Shown here in pieces: positions 35,994-49,115 of a DNA stretch of 64,000 nucleotides. Under the pieces are notes generated by a model, which had not been told where the DNA came from, did no database searches, and saw only the letters and a program-made list of their open reading frames with translations. Position numbers and translations under genes: made by a program. How positions within the stretch are numbered: the first letter of the stretch is position 1; each line of letters begins with the position of its first letter. The stretch comes from Musa acuminata AAA Group (Eukaryota; Streptophyta; Magnoliopsida; Zingiberales; Musaceae): assembly GCF_036884655.1 (NCBI RefSeq), contig NC_088355.1:36857001-36921000 (forward strand), written 5' to 3'.

Positions 35994-38900
35994 ATAAGCG
36001 AGGAGGAGTGATGCTTGCTGCGAAAAGCCATGCGAGCCACCTCGGGGGGTGTGGAGCCCGGTGGACAATGCTAAAGCATGGCGGCATTTTGTCGTCTAGC
36101 TGGAGGCGGGCCACGTCATGTCTTGCCCACGTGTCTGACAGCTCTGACACGTGGGACAGAGGGGGTGTAACATTCGATTCCCCTCATCAATAGGGTTTAC
36201 GTGAGGATGTTTCCTGCAGTACTGCATGCATGGGTGTCATCGTTATCCACGAAGAATCTGTAACTTGTTCCTCTAAGAAGAAGTAAGGGATAGAGAGTTC
36301 ATCTTTGTTTCTGTAACAATCCATGTTTTTGATCATTTTAACCATACAAACTCGTAGTATTCAACTTAAAGATTCTTTGCATGCAACTGCGAGAAGCTAC
36401 ACGAAATAAGTTGGCTGCTGACTTTGAGCACATGAAATTGACTTGTGCCCAATAGCAAAGTCTACCACCTATCACAAAAAGAATCTCAAAAGTCCAACTA
36501 TGATCATGTCTGTCCTCGTTGATTCAACCCGTGGCATGTTTCTCGTGGCAAAACATCTTAGGTGGCCACCAAACACAGCTCTCTTGCCTGAGCACAAACA
36601 CCATGTTCGGCACCCCCTTGTGTTGTAGAAGATGGTGCAAAGCTACAAGTCTCATAATGAGACCTAAACCAATCAACATGTGTCAACTCTAAATGATCAG
36701 CAGTGTGAGGGGGACCATTAGGGGAGGAACATGGGAAGCTTAACTCGAGAAGAAGAGGATTAGGAAGTAAACAAAAGAGGCTTGTTGTGTCGTGAGGGAG
36801 GTGTTGTTGGCTTTTTGTCTTAGCGGTGGGGGGGATTAGATTAGAACTGGGACTGCTTGATTGCACATGGAAGCACATGACGAGTCTCTCCTCCTTCCAT
36901 GTCCATTTCTCAGTTCCCGGTTGACAAGGGTAGCTTGTGGTGGGTGCCACGATACACGAAAAGCTCAGAGTTATCCCCCCTTCTTCTCTCTCTTGATGGA
37001 CCAAAGGTTTAGGTATTGAGCTACATTTACCATCGTTTCATGTCTCGTATGGGGTACCATTGCTTGAAAGATCAAGAGAGGGGAGACAGAGGGGTTTGAT
37101 CTTTCCATGTGTGATAACTGTGCAACACAGGGGCAACTTCGTGCTCTCACATGCTCTCTCTCTCTCTGCCTCTTTCATGATGGCATGCTTTCTCTGAGCA
37201 GTATGAAAACCAGATCAGCACCTAATCATAGCACACATGCATGGTGGAAGAAAATTTTGCTCTCATCACAAGCATGATGAAGGCTTTGCTTCTCCCCAAG
37301 CAAACTTTGGAGAGAAGTATGGGTTCGTCTTCAGCTACTAATTAGCTTTCCTATTCAATTGAGTTAGAGCTAGTAGTGCCTGGTTTCTGTTGTTGCTTGG
37401 AAGTTGTCATAACCATGAGAGAGAGAGAGAGAGAGAAGAACCCTAGCTGTGGCACCATTGCACTTTGTTTAGTCCAAGTCTAGAAGTTGCTTGGACAGCA
37501 ATCTATTAGCAGTGGAGATGGTGTACAGTTTACAGTCCATTAGGTTTAGGATGTTCATGGGGCAGAAGGGTTCTAAGGTGCATGTGCTCCTGGGCTAAAC
37601 CTGGTGGGTGCAGATAATGATGCAGCACTCAGGGAAAGTCAATCATGTGGGAAGTATCCATGAGAGAGAGAGAGAGAGAGAGATCATATGACTGTGGGTC
37701 TGAAACCCAGAGATGATAAGAGACACCACTCACAAGATGGGGACACTAGTTGAGTTGGATGGCATGCGGAAGGTCTCAATTGGTGGACTTAAATCATCCA
37801 CTTATTCTAAGAAGAAGAAGAAGATGATGATGAAGAAGGAGAAGAAGAAGAAAGCATGGGTTGGGCTGACCAAAGCTTTCTTGACCCAAACTACCATTAT
37901 CCTTATGTCCAAACTCACAACTCATGATCTTCTAATTCTATTTCTGATTCTTATAAACTTAACTGTGACCAATTGGAGCAAATTCCGAATTAGTTCGAAA
38001 TTTTCTTTAGAAATTCTTTGATCTTTGATTATTCCTATCAGAAATAAGTTGTTCCTTTCCAAAACCTGATCATGTTACAATTTTTATCTCTTGCTTGCAC
38101 TATATTTCATTTTTCACATCATAGATATATATATAAGATTATGCAAGGATCATAATCTAAGAATGATTTCCATAATAAGACCACCACAGAATTAAGAGAG
38201 AGCATTTCTTTAGCAAACTATTCCTTGCACAAAAAGAGATCCCCTCACTGCCTGAATACTCTTGCAGTGCTTGTCTTTTCAGGTTCATTCTGCAGCAAAG
38301 ATGTCTCGGCTTCTATCAGCAATTTAGCACGCAACCTTATAATGGACAAATTCTTCCACATCTATTTTCTGGTTGTTAATAACCTGTGTGTCAGATTTTT
38401 CTTTTTCTGGGGAGATCCATCAGACAAGGAATTCATAGTCTGACATCTTTAAGGTACTTGTGCAGTACAATCTTAATGCATTTATACAGATATTTCACTC
38501 TCATAACCAAAAGAAAAGGTAGATGTTCTGCATCCTCTTCCTGTTCATGTTCAGATGCATGATGATGCACACATTACAGTCTAATTAGAAACCACTACAT
38601 CAGGTTACTTTCCATTCAGTGTGGCCTGATCACCTTCTTCCATGCTTGGACTAAACTTGGGTCACATGGTTCAAAGCTTGCTTCCAAGTAATGCTGCAGT
38701 AGGGTGCAGAAGCTGCAAACAGAGCTCAAAGCAATCCAATGGAGAAGCAACCTCTGTACTTTAAGCCACAGATCCTGTTTTCTAGAGGAAGTTTACTGGA
38801 TGCCCATAATGAGCCCAAATCCAACTCCCATCTGCTGAAGCAAACAAATGGAACGTGACAGAATTTGATCTCCAATTGGAGTTACAGCAATGATCTAGAG

Positions 38901-39404
38901 AGTTGGGTTATGGAGACTGGAGAAAGTTTCAGCAAAATTCCACCTTGGGCTTTGGAGTGCAGATTACTTGTAATAGCACAAAAGGGTGCAGGGAAGTTAA
39001 CAATGGAACCAGAGAGCAAAACACCAAACCCACCAAATCAAAGTATGTCCACACTTGCAAGTGGAGGACACACCCCACACAGGAGGCAAGCCACCAGTAC
39101 AACAAGCTGCTCTCCTTCCTTTCCCTTCCCCATGTATTTTCTTGGTGTCCAAGTGGGCCAAATGGGAGTAACATTTGTTACTTCTCTTTGCTACTGGTAC
39201 AGTTGAAGAAGACATGGGGATGGGATTGGGTGGATCTGTAGTTTTGTGTGGTGTCCTCCTTCCTTGTTTGATCTTGTTCTTGATCCCTCTTCTTGTCTGG
39301 TAATTTCCTGGTTTAAGGGAAAAAGACGGCCTTGATGGTTTCCCTTCCTGCTGCTTCTTCCTCCTCCTCATTCTTATCCTTCTCTGGGTGCATGTGATCT
39401 GGAC
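35994..39404. other. Intergenic region, including the distal ATL promoter
   Basis: AG microsatellites lie at 37416-37436 and 37662-37682, and an AAG/ATG-rich tract at 37809-37854. The frames at 36558-37004, 37713-38021 and 38865-39241 show no recognised family. Confidence 0.45.
37662..37682. repeat. (AG)n microsatellite
   Basis: AG run of about 21 bases; a similar one lies about 240 bases upstream. Confidence 0.9.
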
Positions 39405-39539
39405 TTGGTTTGGAACCAGGAAAGCTTCCTTCTTTTGGCCAAGCTACCTCCTTTTCGTGACCTAGAGTCCCAGATTTGCTGTGAAGCTCCAAGTTTGCTC
39501 GCCGCTCCGTCAGATGACTCGCGGGTCTGCTCCGAGTCC

Positions 39540-40679
39540 ATGAGGAAGGAGATGGTTGTCACACCTTACCAGTCCTCCGGGCCTCACTGGCTTCTTACCC
39601 AGGTCAAGAACAGGGGTGGAGCTTCTTCATCTCACCATTCCTCTCATCTTGGTGCCTTGAGCCGGGACTCCATCCCGTTCCAGCCATCTCCAACAACAAC
39701 AGCTGCAGCAGCAGCAGCATCCTCCCCAAGCAGCAGGATAAGCCCCGCAGTCCTCTTCACCATTGTCATCCTTGCGGCCCTCTTCTTCATCTCTGGCCTC
39801 CTCCACCTCTTGGTCAGGTTTCTCCTCAGGAAGCGGCCGCCGTCCTCCTCCATCTCCTCCTCCCCCCACTCCAACGCCCACGCCCGCCGCCGCCGCAACG
39901 CCGACCTCCCGGGCCCCGGCACGCTCCAGCGCCAGCTCCAGCAGCTGTTCCACCTCCACGACTCGGGCCTCGACCAGGCCTTCATCGACGCGCTGCCGCT
40001 CTTCCTCTACAAGGAGATCCTTGGCTCCAAAGAGCCGTTCGACTGCGCCGTCTGCCTATGTGAATTCGCCCCCGACGACAAGCTCCGGCTGCTGCCCGTC
40101 TGCGGCCATGCTTTTCACCTCGGCTGCATCGACACATGGCTGCTCTCCAACTCCACCTGCCCGCTCTGCCGGGGAGCCATATTCGTGCAGGGGCTGGCCA
40201 TCGAGAATCCCATGTATGCGTTCGACGATTACAGGGAGGAGGATGAGGAGGGATTCTCCGGGGACCAGGAAGCGGAAGCCGATGAGCGAATGTTCTCTGT
40301 CAAGCTTGGGAAGTTCAAGAAGCTGAGCAATGGAGCCGGTGACGGTGCTGTCGACGATGGCAGCAGCATGGGTGAGAGTAAAGTAAGCAGAGAGATAGGG
40401 GAGACTAGCAGTAGCAACTTGGATGCCAGGAGGTGCTTCTCCATGGGCTCTTATCAGTATGTGGTGTCTGATGCCAGTCTCCAGGTGGCTTTTACAGGTT
40501 CCACCATGAACGGCGATGGCAGGGGAAGAAGGGTCAATGCTATGAGCAGAGATGAGAGCTTTTCTGTGTCCAAGATCTGGCAGTGGTCTGATAAGAAGGG
40601 GAAGTTCCCAGTGTGTTCAGATTCTGCTCCTTTGGATGGGCACTTGCCATGGATCAGGCCAAGCTTGGAGGATGCATGA
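39540..40679 (+). CDS. RING-H2 finger E3 ubiquitin ligase, ATL family (ATL46/47-like)
   Basis: Single-exon, 379 residues from the ATG at 39540. The in-frame sequence before it, open to 39405, contains no ATG. A serine/alanine-rich N-terminus precedes one membrane helix (about residues 69-94, [20 protein letters not shown]). The ATL-specific GLD motif ([12 protein letters not shown], about 142-153) follows, then a RING-H2 domain (about 169-210): C-x2-C-x15-C-x-H-x2-H-x2-C-x10-C-x2-C, with the tryptophan of IDTWLL. The proline before the third metal ligand, typical of ATLs, is replaced by LLPVCGH context. ATL proteins are membrane-bound E3 ligases in hormone, defence and stress responses. The C-terminal 170 residues are acidic and serine-rich with no named domain. 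Confidence 0.93.
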   Translation: MRKEMVVTPYQSSGPHWLLTQVKNRGGASSSHHSSHLGALSRDSIPFQPSPTTTAAAAAASSPSSRISPAVLFTIVILAALFFISGLLHLLVRFLLRKRPPSSSISSSPHSNAHARRRRNADLPGPGTLQRQLQQLFHLHDSGLDQAFIDALPLFLYKEILGSKEPFDCAVCLCEFAPDDKLRLLPVCGHAFHLGCIDTWLLSNSTCPLCRGAIFVQGLAIENPMYAFDDYREEDEEGFSGDQEAEADERMFSVKLGKFKKLSNGAGDGAVDDGSSMGESKVSREIGETSSSNLDARRCFSMGSYQYVVSDASLQVAFTGSTMNGDGRGRRVNAMSRDESFSVSKIWQWSDKKGKFPVCSDSAPLDGHLPWIRPSLEDA

Positions 40680-42960
40680 ACCATGGCTGTAATGTGATAA
40701 ATCCTGTCCTCCTTTAGTGATGGCTTCTCAGAACTCCATCTTTCTTTTGCTTCTCTTCCATTTCATCTACTTCAACTCTTTTATATTCTTTTAACATGCA
40801 GTGAAGAGGTATATGATGCTAACCTTATGTTGTAGTGATGCAGATATCTTGTGTTATTCAAGCTTAAATTCTTCTACTGTTCCATTTCTTGAAGGCTTAA
40901 GAAACACATCTAATTGTCAAGCCTGCAGAGAACATCTGAAGCTACTGTAGCTTCATAACTGTGCTCAGCTTCCATAGACGTTGGATAGTCACAAACCTCG
41001 GTTTAGGATGCTTCTCTGGTCAAGTAGCATCTCCTGCAATCAATGTCTTCTAGTAGATGGGCAATTATGCTCCTGTTTTTGTTGTCTCTCCTTTCCCATA
41101 GGATGATGGAGAATCCAAAGGACTTGGCCATGGTTTCAGTCGATGGATGTTCCTTATCTAAAGAGATTGTGTTAGTTCTGCCATTGCTGTAGGTTTCTTG
41201 GATTTTTGTCTTCAGTAGTTGTCCTGTCAATTAACCCAGAGGGTCTGTCGAAGACACTAAGTCCAACAACTCATTCCAATGATCTTTGGGGATGTATATA
41301 GGATGATCATTGAGTCAATACACTATTTATATAGATATAGATATATGTTTTGATCTTTCTAAAGCGAAAAAAAAAATCTAACTGGAAGCTTGAAGACCGA
41401 TGTTTCGTGCTATTATTTCTACCGAAAAATAAGATTTCGCTATTGATCGTGCCTGACATCTGAAGAATAACATGTGTTTATTCTTTTAAAGATAAAGTTT
41501 CATACTCCATTTTGGACATACTGCCATGATCAAATCTGAATTACTTCATTTAGGTCTTCAGGGCTTCAGACTGTTTCTTCTACAGTAAATGTTGCTTTGC
41601 TTTTAACCAAAGCCTTCAACATCATCTCAATTATACACTCTCATTATATATGAATAAGTTTGTGTTTGTGCTTTGATGTAACTTTTAAGACTTCTTGTAG
41701 TGGTAATGATCTATTAGAAGTCAGATGGAGTACAGTGGAAGGGATTCTCATGCTGAAAGATTTGGAATGTCAACATCTCTGAAGGGTATTTTGTTCTGAA
41801 CCCATATATTTCACCTTTTATCTTGTCACTCTTGAATCTTACAACTGACAATCTATTTACTGTGACTGTTTCAGCAAAGAATTTAATGGGGCAGCAACAA
41901 ACAAACAAAATCAATTTAATTGGATATTCAAGCTAATGCATGCAAACAATCAATGAATGACTGCCCATTTGGTTTTGTTCTGAGGTTGATATGGTTGTGT
42001 TGGAATCTATTCTTTTACTGAGTGATTGGATGAGACAGAGGAGGGTGAGAAAATGTCTACATCCATCTGTGAGTTTCAGAGTGCAGATTACAACTTTGAA
42101 CTCAGCAGTAAAACAACTGAAGAGTCATAACAACTGTGTTGGGAGTAATGTAAGATGATGGAAAGAGTTTTTCCAACCCCCTGAAGCTGATTTCAGATTG
42201 GCAGTGCCATTTTTTGTCTCTTGTTTGCATGTGTATGGAAAATCTGTGAATCAACAACTACAAATGCTACTCTTATCAGGCTTTTTATGTTTTCCAGGTC
42301 CAAGCTCTTATGAATTCTGACACTGCAAACTGTAAGCCAAGAAAAAGGATTATAATTGAGGCCTCTGCACCACCAGCAAGCAATGTAAGCCAATCAAAGG
42401 ACAGTGCGTCTGATGTTGTCTGCATTCACCTCCAAAGAACTGACAAGAACAAAAGGAGGACCATCCAACATGGCTCTCTGCTGCCTATGGCCACTGTGTG
42501 AGACTTGGTTCCAGTTAAGGAAGAATCTAATGTATTCAGTGTCATCATCACCTTTCCCTTCCACTGGCTATAAATTCTTTAGGATTTTGTTATTGACTCA
42601 AAAAAAAAATGTCTATTTACCTTTTTATTTTTTATTTTTTTTTATGTGGACATTACAAGTTGTTTCCTTTTAAATGCTCATCTTTTTGATCTGTTGAGTA
42701 AAATCTTTATTTTCTTTATATATTCAATTTTTTTTATACGAAATTTATGCTTCGGTAATAATTGTTTAGATAAAATCAATTAAGTTCGAAAAAAACTCGA
42801 CTTATTTTGAAGTGTTTATAAAGATTTTTTTTTAATTTTATGTGAAAGAAAGCACCATAATATATTGTGACAATAGATGGTAATAACAACAACAATATAC
42901 CAAAAAAAAAAAGGGATCACTTACGGTTCATTGCACCCTGCGCGAATCTAAAAGGCATAG
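40680..42960. other. Intergenic DNA between ATL and PRAT genes
   Basis: ATL 3' UTR first, then AT-rich sequence with poly-A/T tracts. Small frames at 42310-42501 and 42404-42673 show no known family. Confidence 0.45.
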
Positions 42961-43012
42961 CTGTCGCGTTCTGATCCGTTCCTTTTATTAGAGGTTTGGA
43001 CTCTACTTCGGG

Positions 43013-43049
43013 CGGCCCATATGAGAACTGGGCCGAACGGAGAAACCCT
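43013..43049 (+). promoter_or_regulatory. Site II elements plus partial telo-box before the PRAT gene
   Basis: GGCCCA (43013-43018), TGGGCC (43029-43034) and AAACCCT (43043-43049) lie within 37 bases. Paired TGGGCY site II elements with a telo-box are characteristic of plant nuclear genes for mitochondrial and translation proteins. The transcript probably starts nearby, leaving a leader of almost 1 kb, possibly spliced. Confidence 0.55.
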
Positions 43050-43209
43050 CCTTTCATCGGGCCGGGTAGTGGATCGAAGAACGATCCCTGGCCGGCTCCA
43101 GATCCGCTCTCGTCAAGCGGGCGACGGGGTGGGGATTCTGCTCAGGTGATCGCCGATCTTTCTTCATCTTTGGAATCGATCGCATCCTTTTTCGATCGTG
43201 TTGATTGAT

Positions 43210-43860
43210 TGTTCTTGTTCTTGATCGTGTTTTTCTCTTGCCGGTTCCTTTGAAGATCGGGATCTGGTTTTCTATCTTGCTATTGTTCGATCGCCTTTCC
43301 TAGGTTGATCACCGTTTCTTGTCCCGTTATTGTCGCCTTCGATGAAATCTTTGATCTGACCGCGTCCCAAATCAAAATATTCGTGGGCGGAATCGGACCG
43401 GGCACATGTTCCGTTGTCTTCACTCGATTGTACTTCTTGTAGGCTGGATCTTGTTCTTGTGCTCGATCGTGTTTGTTCTTGCCGGTTCCTTTGAAGCGCT
43501 GGATCCAGATCTCCATCTTGCTATTGCTTGATCGCCTTGCTTCAGTGGATCTGTGAATTAGCAGGGTTTTTGGGTTGATCGGCCTTTCTTGTTCCGTTAT
43601 TGTCGTCGTCGATGAAATCCTTGATCTGACCGCATCCCAATTCGAAATATTCGGGACCGAACCGTACCGGGTACATCTTCCGTTCTTTTCACATGTTTGT
43701 TCTTCTTGTTGGCTGAATATTGTTCTTGTGCTCGATCGTGTTTGTTCTTGCCGGTTCCTTTGGAGATCTGGATCCACTTCTCCATCTTGTTATTTCTTGA
43801 TCGCCTTGCCTCGGAGGTCTGAGGGCGTCCCGATTCAAAATATTCCGGACCGAAGCGGTT
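43210..43860 (+). repeat. Tandem repeat, 2.5 copies of a ~240-270-bp unit
   Basis: Copies begin near 43210, 43451 and 43720. Shared blocks include TTGTTCTTG...GATCGTGTTT, TTGCCGGTTCCTTTG, ATCTTGCTATT..TTGATCGCCTT, CCGTTATTGTCG, GATGAAATC.TTGATCTGACC and GCGTCCCAA. The third copy is truncated. It sits between the promoter motifs and the PRAT ATG, so it is probably transcribed as leader or leader intron. Confidence 0.85.
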
Positions 43861-43998
43861 CGGTTCATTAAGTTTCCTCCGCGGCCAAAGAGGTGCGGCA
43901 TTCTAGGTTTTAGGTTCGACGTTGTCTGTCATCCTGAGCCCCTGTTCTTGATCTCTCATCGCGATCGAGCGGCGAGTTCTTGGCGCGGAGGCGGAGTC

Positions 43999-46900
43999 AT
44001 GAAGGAGGGGGAGGAGCAGCAGGGGGGCCCCCAGTCGCCGCCCAGCAGTGTTGGTGTCGATGGCGCCGCTGTCGACTCAGCGATGCCATCATCCGATCTC
44101 AAAGTATGTCCTTTCTATCTGCTCCTATCTCATTATTTATGCATTACCATGTTCATGGACATCAAAATCGTGGTGAGGAATTTTCCGCCCCTGGAGTTAA
44201 GAGAAGACTTCGATTCCGAATCACTTATGGATTTGATTTGTTCTGTTTCTTGAATTCTTGATCGTTTTGGTTACCGAAAGAGAGTGCTTTTCATTCTATT
44301 AGGTAGGTTGGTTCAAGTTACTATGGCTTACAAGAGGAACTTACCTGTTCCTTGGTGATTCTGACCGGATACATGATGGCTATGCTATATTTGTAGATTT
44401 ACACTTATGCGGATTTGTAGTTAAGTGGAGATTTTTATGGTACAATAGTTACTTTTTAGATTGGGAAATGATTTTTGATAGTGTTCTATTTGTCCAAATA
44501 AAAGGAAAAAAAAAAGGAAAAAGGAGTTTATGTTTGGCCGGGATACTGATCTTTTGCTGTACTGAGAAGATAAACTGTGGACCATTGCTCTAGGCTCCTC
44601 CAGCCTGTGTGAAGGATGAATGTAAATTTTGATTACGAATATCCTTTTTTAGCAACCTTGCTATCCTTAAAGTAGGTCTGAATCTCTGCTTGTCTTTTTG
44701 GGAATTTGTTTTTATACAAGACTCTTTTAGATAAAGGCTAGGAGGTGCTGCACAATATACTCAATCATAGCTGCAGCTATTTCTAACCTTTAGTCAAAAG
44801 GTGAAACCAATTCAAATCTTAGCTGATTCAACCTATCAAAATAAATTAACAATGACAACACTGAATTAGGTAAGTTATATGCTGAAGTCATTGTTTGATT
44901 AGAACACAAGGACCCACTTCAACTAAAATTTTATTTCAATTAAGCCTAGATCTAGAAAATATGATGTGGTTAAATTGAATTGCAATTGTGAAGAATGTTG
45001 AGCAAATCCACTCTTCCATATTTGTGCTTGATAAGGTGTTTCTTATTGACATCTGATTTTTGGGAGATCTGAATGAAAAAGCTTTCATATTCCATGGGCT
45101 GTGATAAAGGCCTTATTTTGCTTTTGTGAGTTGATTGTGTGCTATTGTGTAATGGATATGCCTGCATGAAACAAATATATGGCTGCTGCATGCCTGCATA
45201 TTAAGATAGTCAGGAAAGCAGGTTTAATGGTCAAACTTTATTATTTGTCACTTAAAAAATGTCAGCAAAAAGAAGAATTTATTTTAAGGATCTTGTTGTG
45301 GATACCTCGACAATAGAGCAGTCTTAGATGGCTAAAGCTTAACCCATAACTTGTTACATCAGTTTCAACTTCCTTTGGAGCTCATGCACATCCAACCCTA
45401 CTATTAATACTCATTGCAGCTATAACACCCATAGGGGATGCTAGATAAGCAATGATCAGTAGCTGCAACATTAGAAAATAAATGTCAAAAATGAGATTTT
45501 TTATTCAAGCCATTATTAGCAAACTCCATCATAAAAGGTGGAACAGCGAGCAATATGGATTATATCAGATAGAGTACAAGAATAAACAAGAAGAAAAAGA
45601 GGATTCGAGTTTGAAGAGGGCATCCACAGTCTCAAACTTGCCTTTTTTGTGTTCTCTGCCAATATGGATATAAGATATGTGAGGCTTCTAAAGGAAAGTG
45701 AATTGAGACGTCAAACTTGTAGGTAGAAAATCCAGGCTGCTTTTGTTTCTCCCATGTACCATCTTCTGTTTATTATATTATTACTGCTGAATACGGGGAA
45801 GAGTTTCCAGATTAGCAAAATATTTTTAGATGTACTACACTGCTGAATACGGGGTAGAGTTTTGCAATAGAGTGGTCATAACTGTGGAATTGATATTTGA
45901 AAGAATTCTTTTGAGATGAATATTTTCCAATGGTTTAATACATTGTTTCATATTCAGGGAAGTCGAAAACTGCCTGGAACAGTTAATTGGGGTACAGCAA
46001 CTATTGTTGGAGTATTTGCAGGATTGCTATATGGTGGAAGCAAAGAGGCTTCTGCATCTGTGGTAATCTTTTTTTTTCGGGAAAAAGTTTGGTTTATATT
46101 GTTTGTCTTATTTCTCATTAGAGAACTACTTACTATACCTTCACTGTATTGTATGCTTCACTGGGCACCCATTTTTTAAACAGCATATATGCTTTATCGG
46201 TCAAGCTGACAACTCGTTTTGGCTAATGATTCCTGGGACTTAGTTGGAAAACTCATTAATTGTTAAAATTGTATCTTGATAAGAAATTTGTATCTGTTAG
46301 GGGTTAATATCTTAGATTTTGCTCTATAAGACCTTTATGAACTCAGATAGGTTGATGGTTTCGTCTGCATGGTAGCATTGTGATCTCGAGACTGAGGAGG
46401 GCTGTGGTCCCAACTTGATCAGAACTTAGGATTTCTATTGCCTTGTATCTTATTCTTGACTAGGATTATCTATCATATGGAATGAATATACGGCATGCTT
46501 CGTTATATTACTAATTTCATTGAAAAACGAGCTCATTCATTTTGTTTCTCTTCTTTTTGTCATGCATTATCACATTTATGGGAATCTTTGCCTTTATCAT
46601 TGTAGCAAGTTTCATGCACGTCTATTTTTGCAATTATTTAAATGCTGGGGTCTGGCCTATTACATTTTGCCAAACAAGATCAACCAAAAGCAAGCAAAGC
46701 AACAGCATTGTGAAATTGCTTTGGAAGTCAGGGGTATAGCAGTATAGGTGTGTTGATGTAAGAAGCTGGTTTTTTATAACTTAACTGCCCCTTTTCTATT
46801 GATTGGTAAGCATATTCTATCTTGTCAGAGCAAGGATGCAGAAGTTATGTTGAAGCTTGGGAGCACTCCAGACAAGCGTGAACAGTACAGAATAATGAGA

Positions 46901-48221
46901 GATGCAATGGAGAAAAGATTCATCCGTGTAGCTCGTGGTTCAATTGTTGGTGGTGTTCGCCTTGGCATGTTCACTGCAGCATTTTATGGCTTGCAAAATC
47001 TCCTGGCTGAAAAGCGTGGTGTGCATGATGTGTATAATGTGGCTGGTGCTGGTTCTGCAACTGCTGCAATGTTTGGTCTTATAAGTGAGACAATTTGACT
47101 ATTTTCTTCTGTGTTTTACCTACATCTGTCTGATCAAAGAATGGTTTTCCTTGACAATGAAGTAGCTTATTTTTCCTACAAGAGATTATTTTACATAGGA
47201 TGCTCTGAGTTATTTTCTGCCCACTAGTAATACTAAAAAAATTTGATCATGTAAACTAGAAGAATTGATTTTGCCTTTATATTTAATCAATTAATATTCT
47301 CTTTGTTTCCATTACCTTATTTGACAAGTGTATCTTTATTTACTTTGAATGTTGCCTGACTTGAAATCTATACTTCTTAAGGCTGTGGTATCATGATATT
47401 GCACATGTGCAAGCAATATATGCATTATTTATTTATTGCAAATGTTTTAAACTATTAATTGCTTGATAACACAGACTATGGCATCCAATGATGATATGCA
47501 TATTGTATTCTGGATTTCTGGATGACTGACTAATTTATCAACCAACTGTTTCAGATTTTTCTCAGACACCAAATTATTGATGACTTCAGCATCTGTAGTC
47601 ACCAACTATATTAGTAGATTCATTCATGTTTTGATATTTAACTCTTATGCTTGTCATCCTTTTACACACACAAAACATTATGCCAATTATTCTTATCAAT
47701 TATCTTAATTATTCTGTATATGAATTGTAGAGAAGATTAGGAATGGTTAGTGGGTGTGTTATCAGCTAGCAATCAAATTTTTAACTCGTATTGTTCTGTA
47801 ATATCAGTGCCAGGTTCCTTGAAGTGGCGTGCTAGGAATGTGTTGCTTGGTTCAGTCTTGGGAGCTGGAATTTGTTTCCCTTTAGGTAATATAAATCTGT
47901 CAACTCCTTTTAGATTGTGATACGGCTTGTGATTATAACCTAGCTTGCATTCTGTTACTTCTATCGATAACAATGAAAGATATTTACCACCTTATCACGT
48001 CTCTGCGCTTATGTAGACTTAATACTTTATGTTGTTTAACGTGAGACACAATGTTGATTCATTGCTTTATTTTGCAAGGTTGGGTACATCTGAAGCTGAT
48101 GGAGAAGGCAAATGAAGAAAGATTAAATTCTAAACCTTCTGATCTGGATGAGGAGGGAGAGACTAATAGAAGCCGTGTTGGTGCTGCCATAGAGAGGCTT
48201 GAGGGGAACCTACGCCGGTAG
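43999..48221 (+). CDS. Tim17/Tim22/Tim23 (PRAT) family membrane protein
   Basis: Five coding exons: 43999-44103, 45958-46062, 46829-47084, 47808-47885 and 48079-48221. Every junction is GT-AG and keeps frame, giving 228 residues. A polar N-terminus precedes glycine-rich membrane segments: VNWGTATIVGVFAGLLYGGS, ARGSIVGGVRLGMFTAAFYG, NVAGAGSATAAMFGLIMPGS and NVLLGSVLGAGICFPLGWVH. The tail is charged. This Gly/Ala-rich four-helix layout is that of PRAT proteins, which include the TIM17/22/23 protein translocases and OEP16 channels of mitochondria and plastids. It is not a canonical TIM17, TIM22, TIM23 or OEP16-3 by sequence, so its substrate and organelle are uncertain. The mitochondrial-type promoter motifs upstream suggest mitochondria. 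Confidence 0.85.
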
Positions 48222-49115
48222 CAGCAGTTATCTATTACCTTGTGGAAGGAAAAAATAAAGCAGACCAGGAGGAAATAAGCAGGCAGACAAGGCTCAGCTG
48301 AGCAACAGAAGAATTTACTGGTTTTCTTGACCTTGCGCTGTGCAAGACAGTATGGTTGATCCAGAATTTTCACTGATTTCTTCAGGAGTTGTGATTCTTT
48401 GCTCAAACCAAATCTGTGGTAACCACAAACTACTTGGTTTCCATACACGGAAGGCCAAGGCCTATGAGCCATCATGGATAGATGTTGTCTCGGTAAACAA
48501 ATGGTAATGTAATCGCTTTCCTCCCACAAGATCAGGATGTTCTTGACATTAATATTGTTTTTGTTGTGATGATGCTAAATAGAGTATAAGAATATTGGTT
48601 TCTGGTTTTAACTGTCGTCGTTTGTTGATGTTCCAATCCAGGAAGGTTGACTTTGATTTGCTGTAACCTACGGCAAATCTGCATGAGTTTTAATGCCCTT
48701 TTTAGGGAACAGTAAAGCTTGGATATATTTCTGGTTTGGCATTGGGGTTAGAAGCGGGCGGCACCGAGTTGGCATACACGGCAACCCATTCGGTATACAT
48801 GAGGTTGACCAGAAGTAACGAAGTAGTTATACACATTTGTATTAAAGAATTTTAAGCAACCAATACATGCCACAAAGCCATAACCTTCCTAATTTCATAA
48901 ATATTATATCAGAACAAAAAGCAACAAGTCGACGCTGTATCGTACGGTTTCTACCACACCAACAATAACAGGACCAGACAAAGGCCAGCGAAAAGGAATA
49001 GGAACATGAAGACTGGACGACACCACCAAGCCGATCTACCAACAGGTAACAAAAAGGAAGCCCAATCCGATTACGCTAACGTGCGTTGACCACCCTTTCC
49101 AGGTCAAAGAACACC
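48222..49115. other. Convergent spacer between PRAT and the small unknown gene
   Basis: Holds the 3' ends of two convergent genes. The minus-strand frame at 48059-48529 overlaps the PRAT last exon and has no recognised domain. No further gene is supported. Confidence 0.5.

Noticed and set aside
35898..36068. N-terminal hydrophobic extension of the UPBEAT1-like protein
   Set aside because: The extension overlaps the TATA box region and is not conserved in the family; the ATG at 35897 fits better.
37874..37884. AGCTTTCTTGA match to the miR396 core
   Set aside because: Flanks do not match the mature sequence and no hairpin partner is visible.
39405..39539. N-terminal extension of the ATL protein
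   Set aside because: The frame is open but contains no ATG; the first ATG at 39540 gives a family-like protein.
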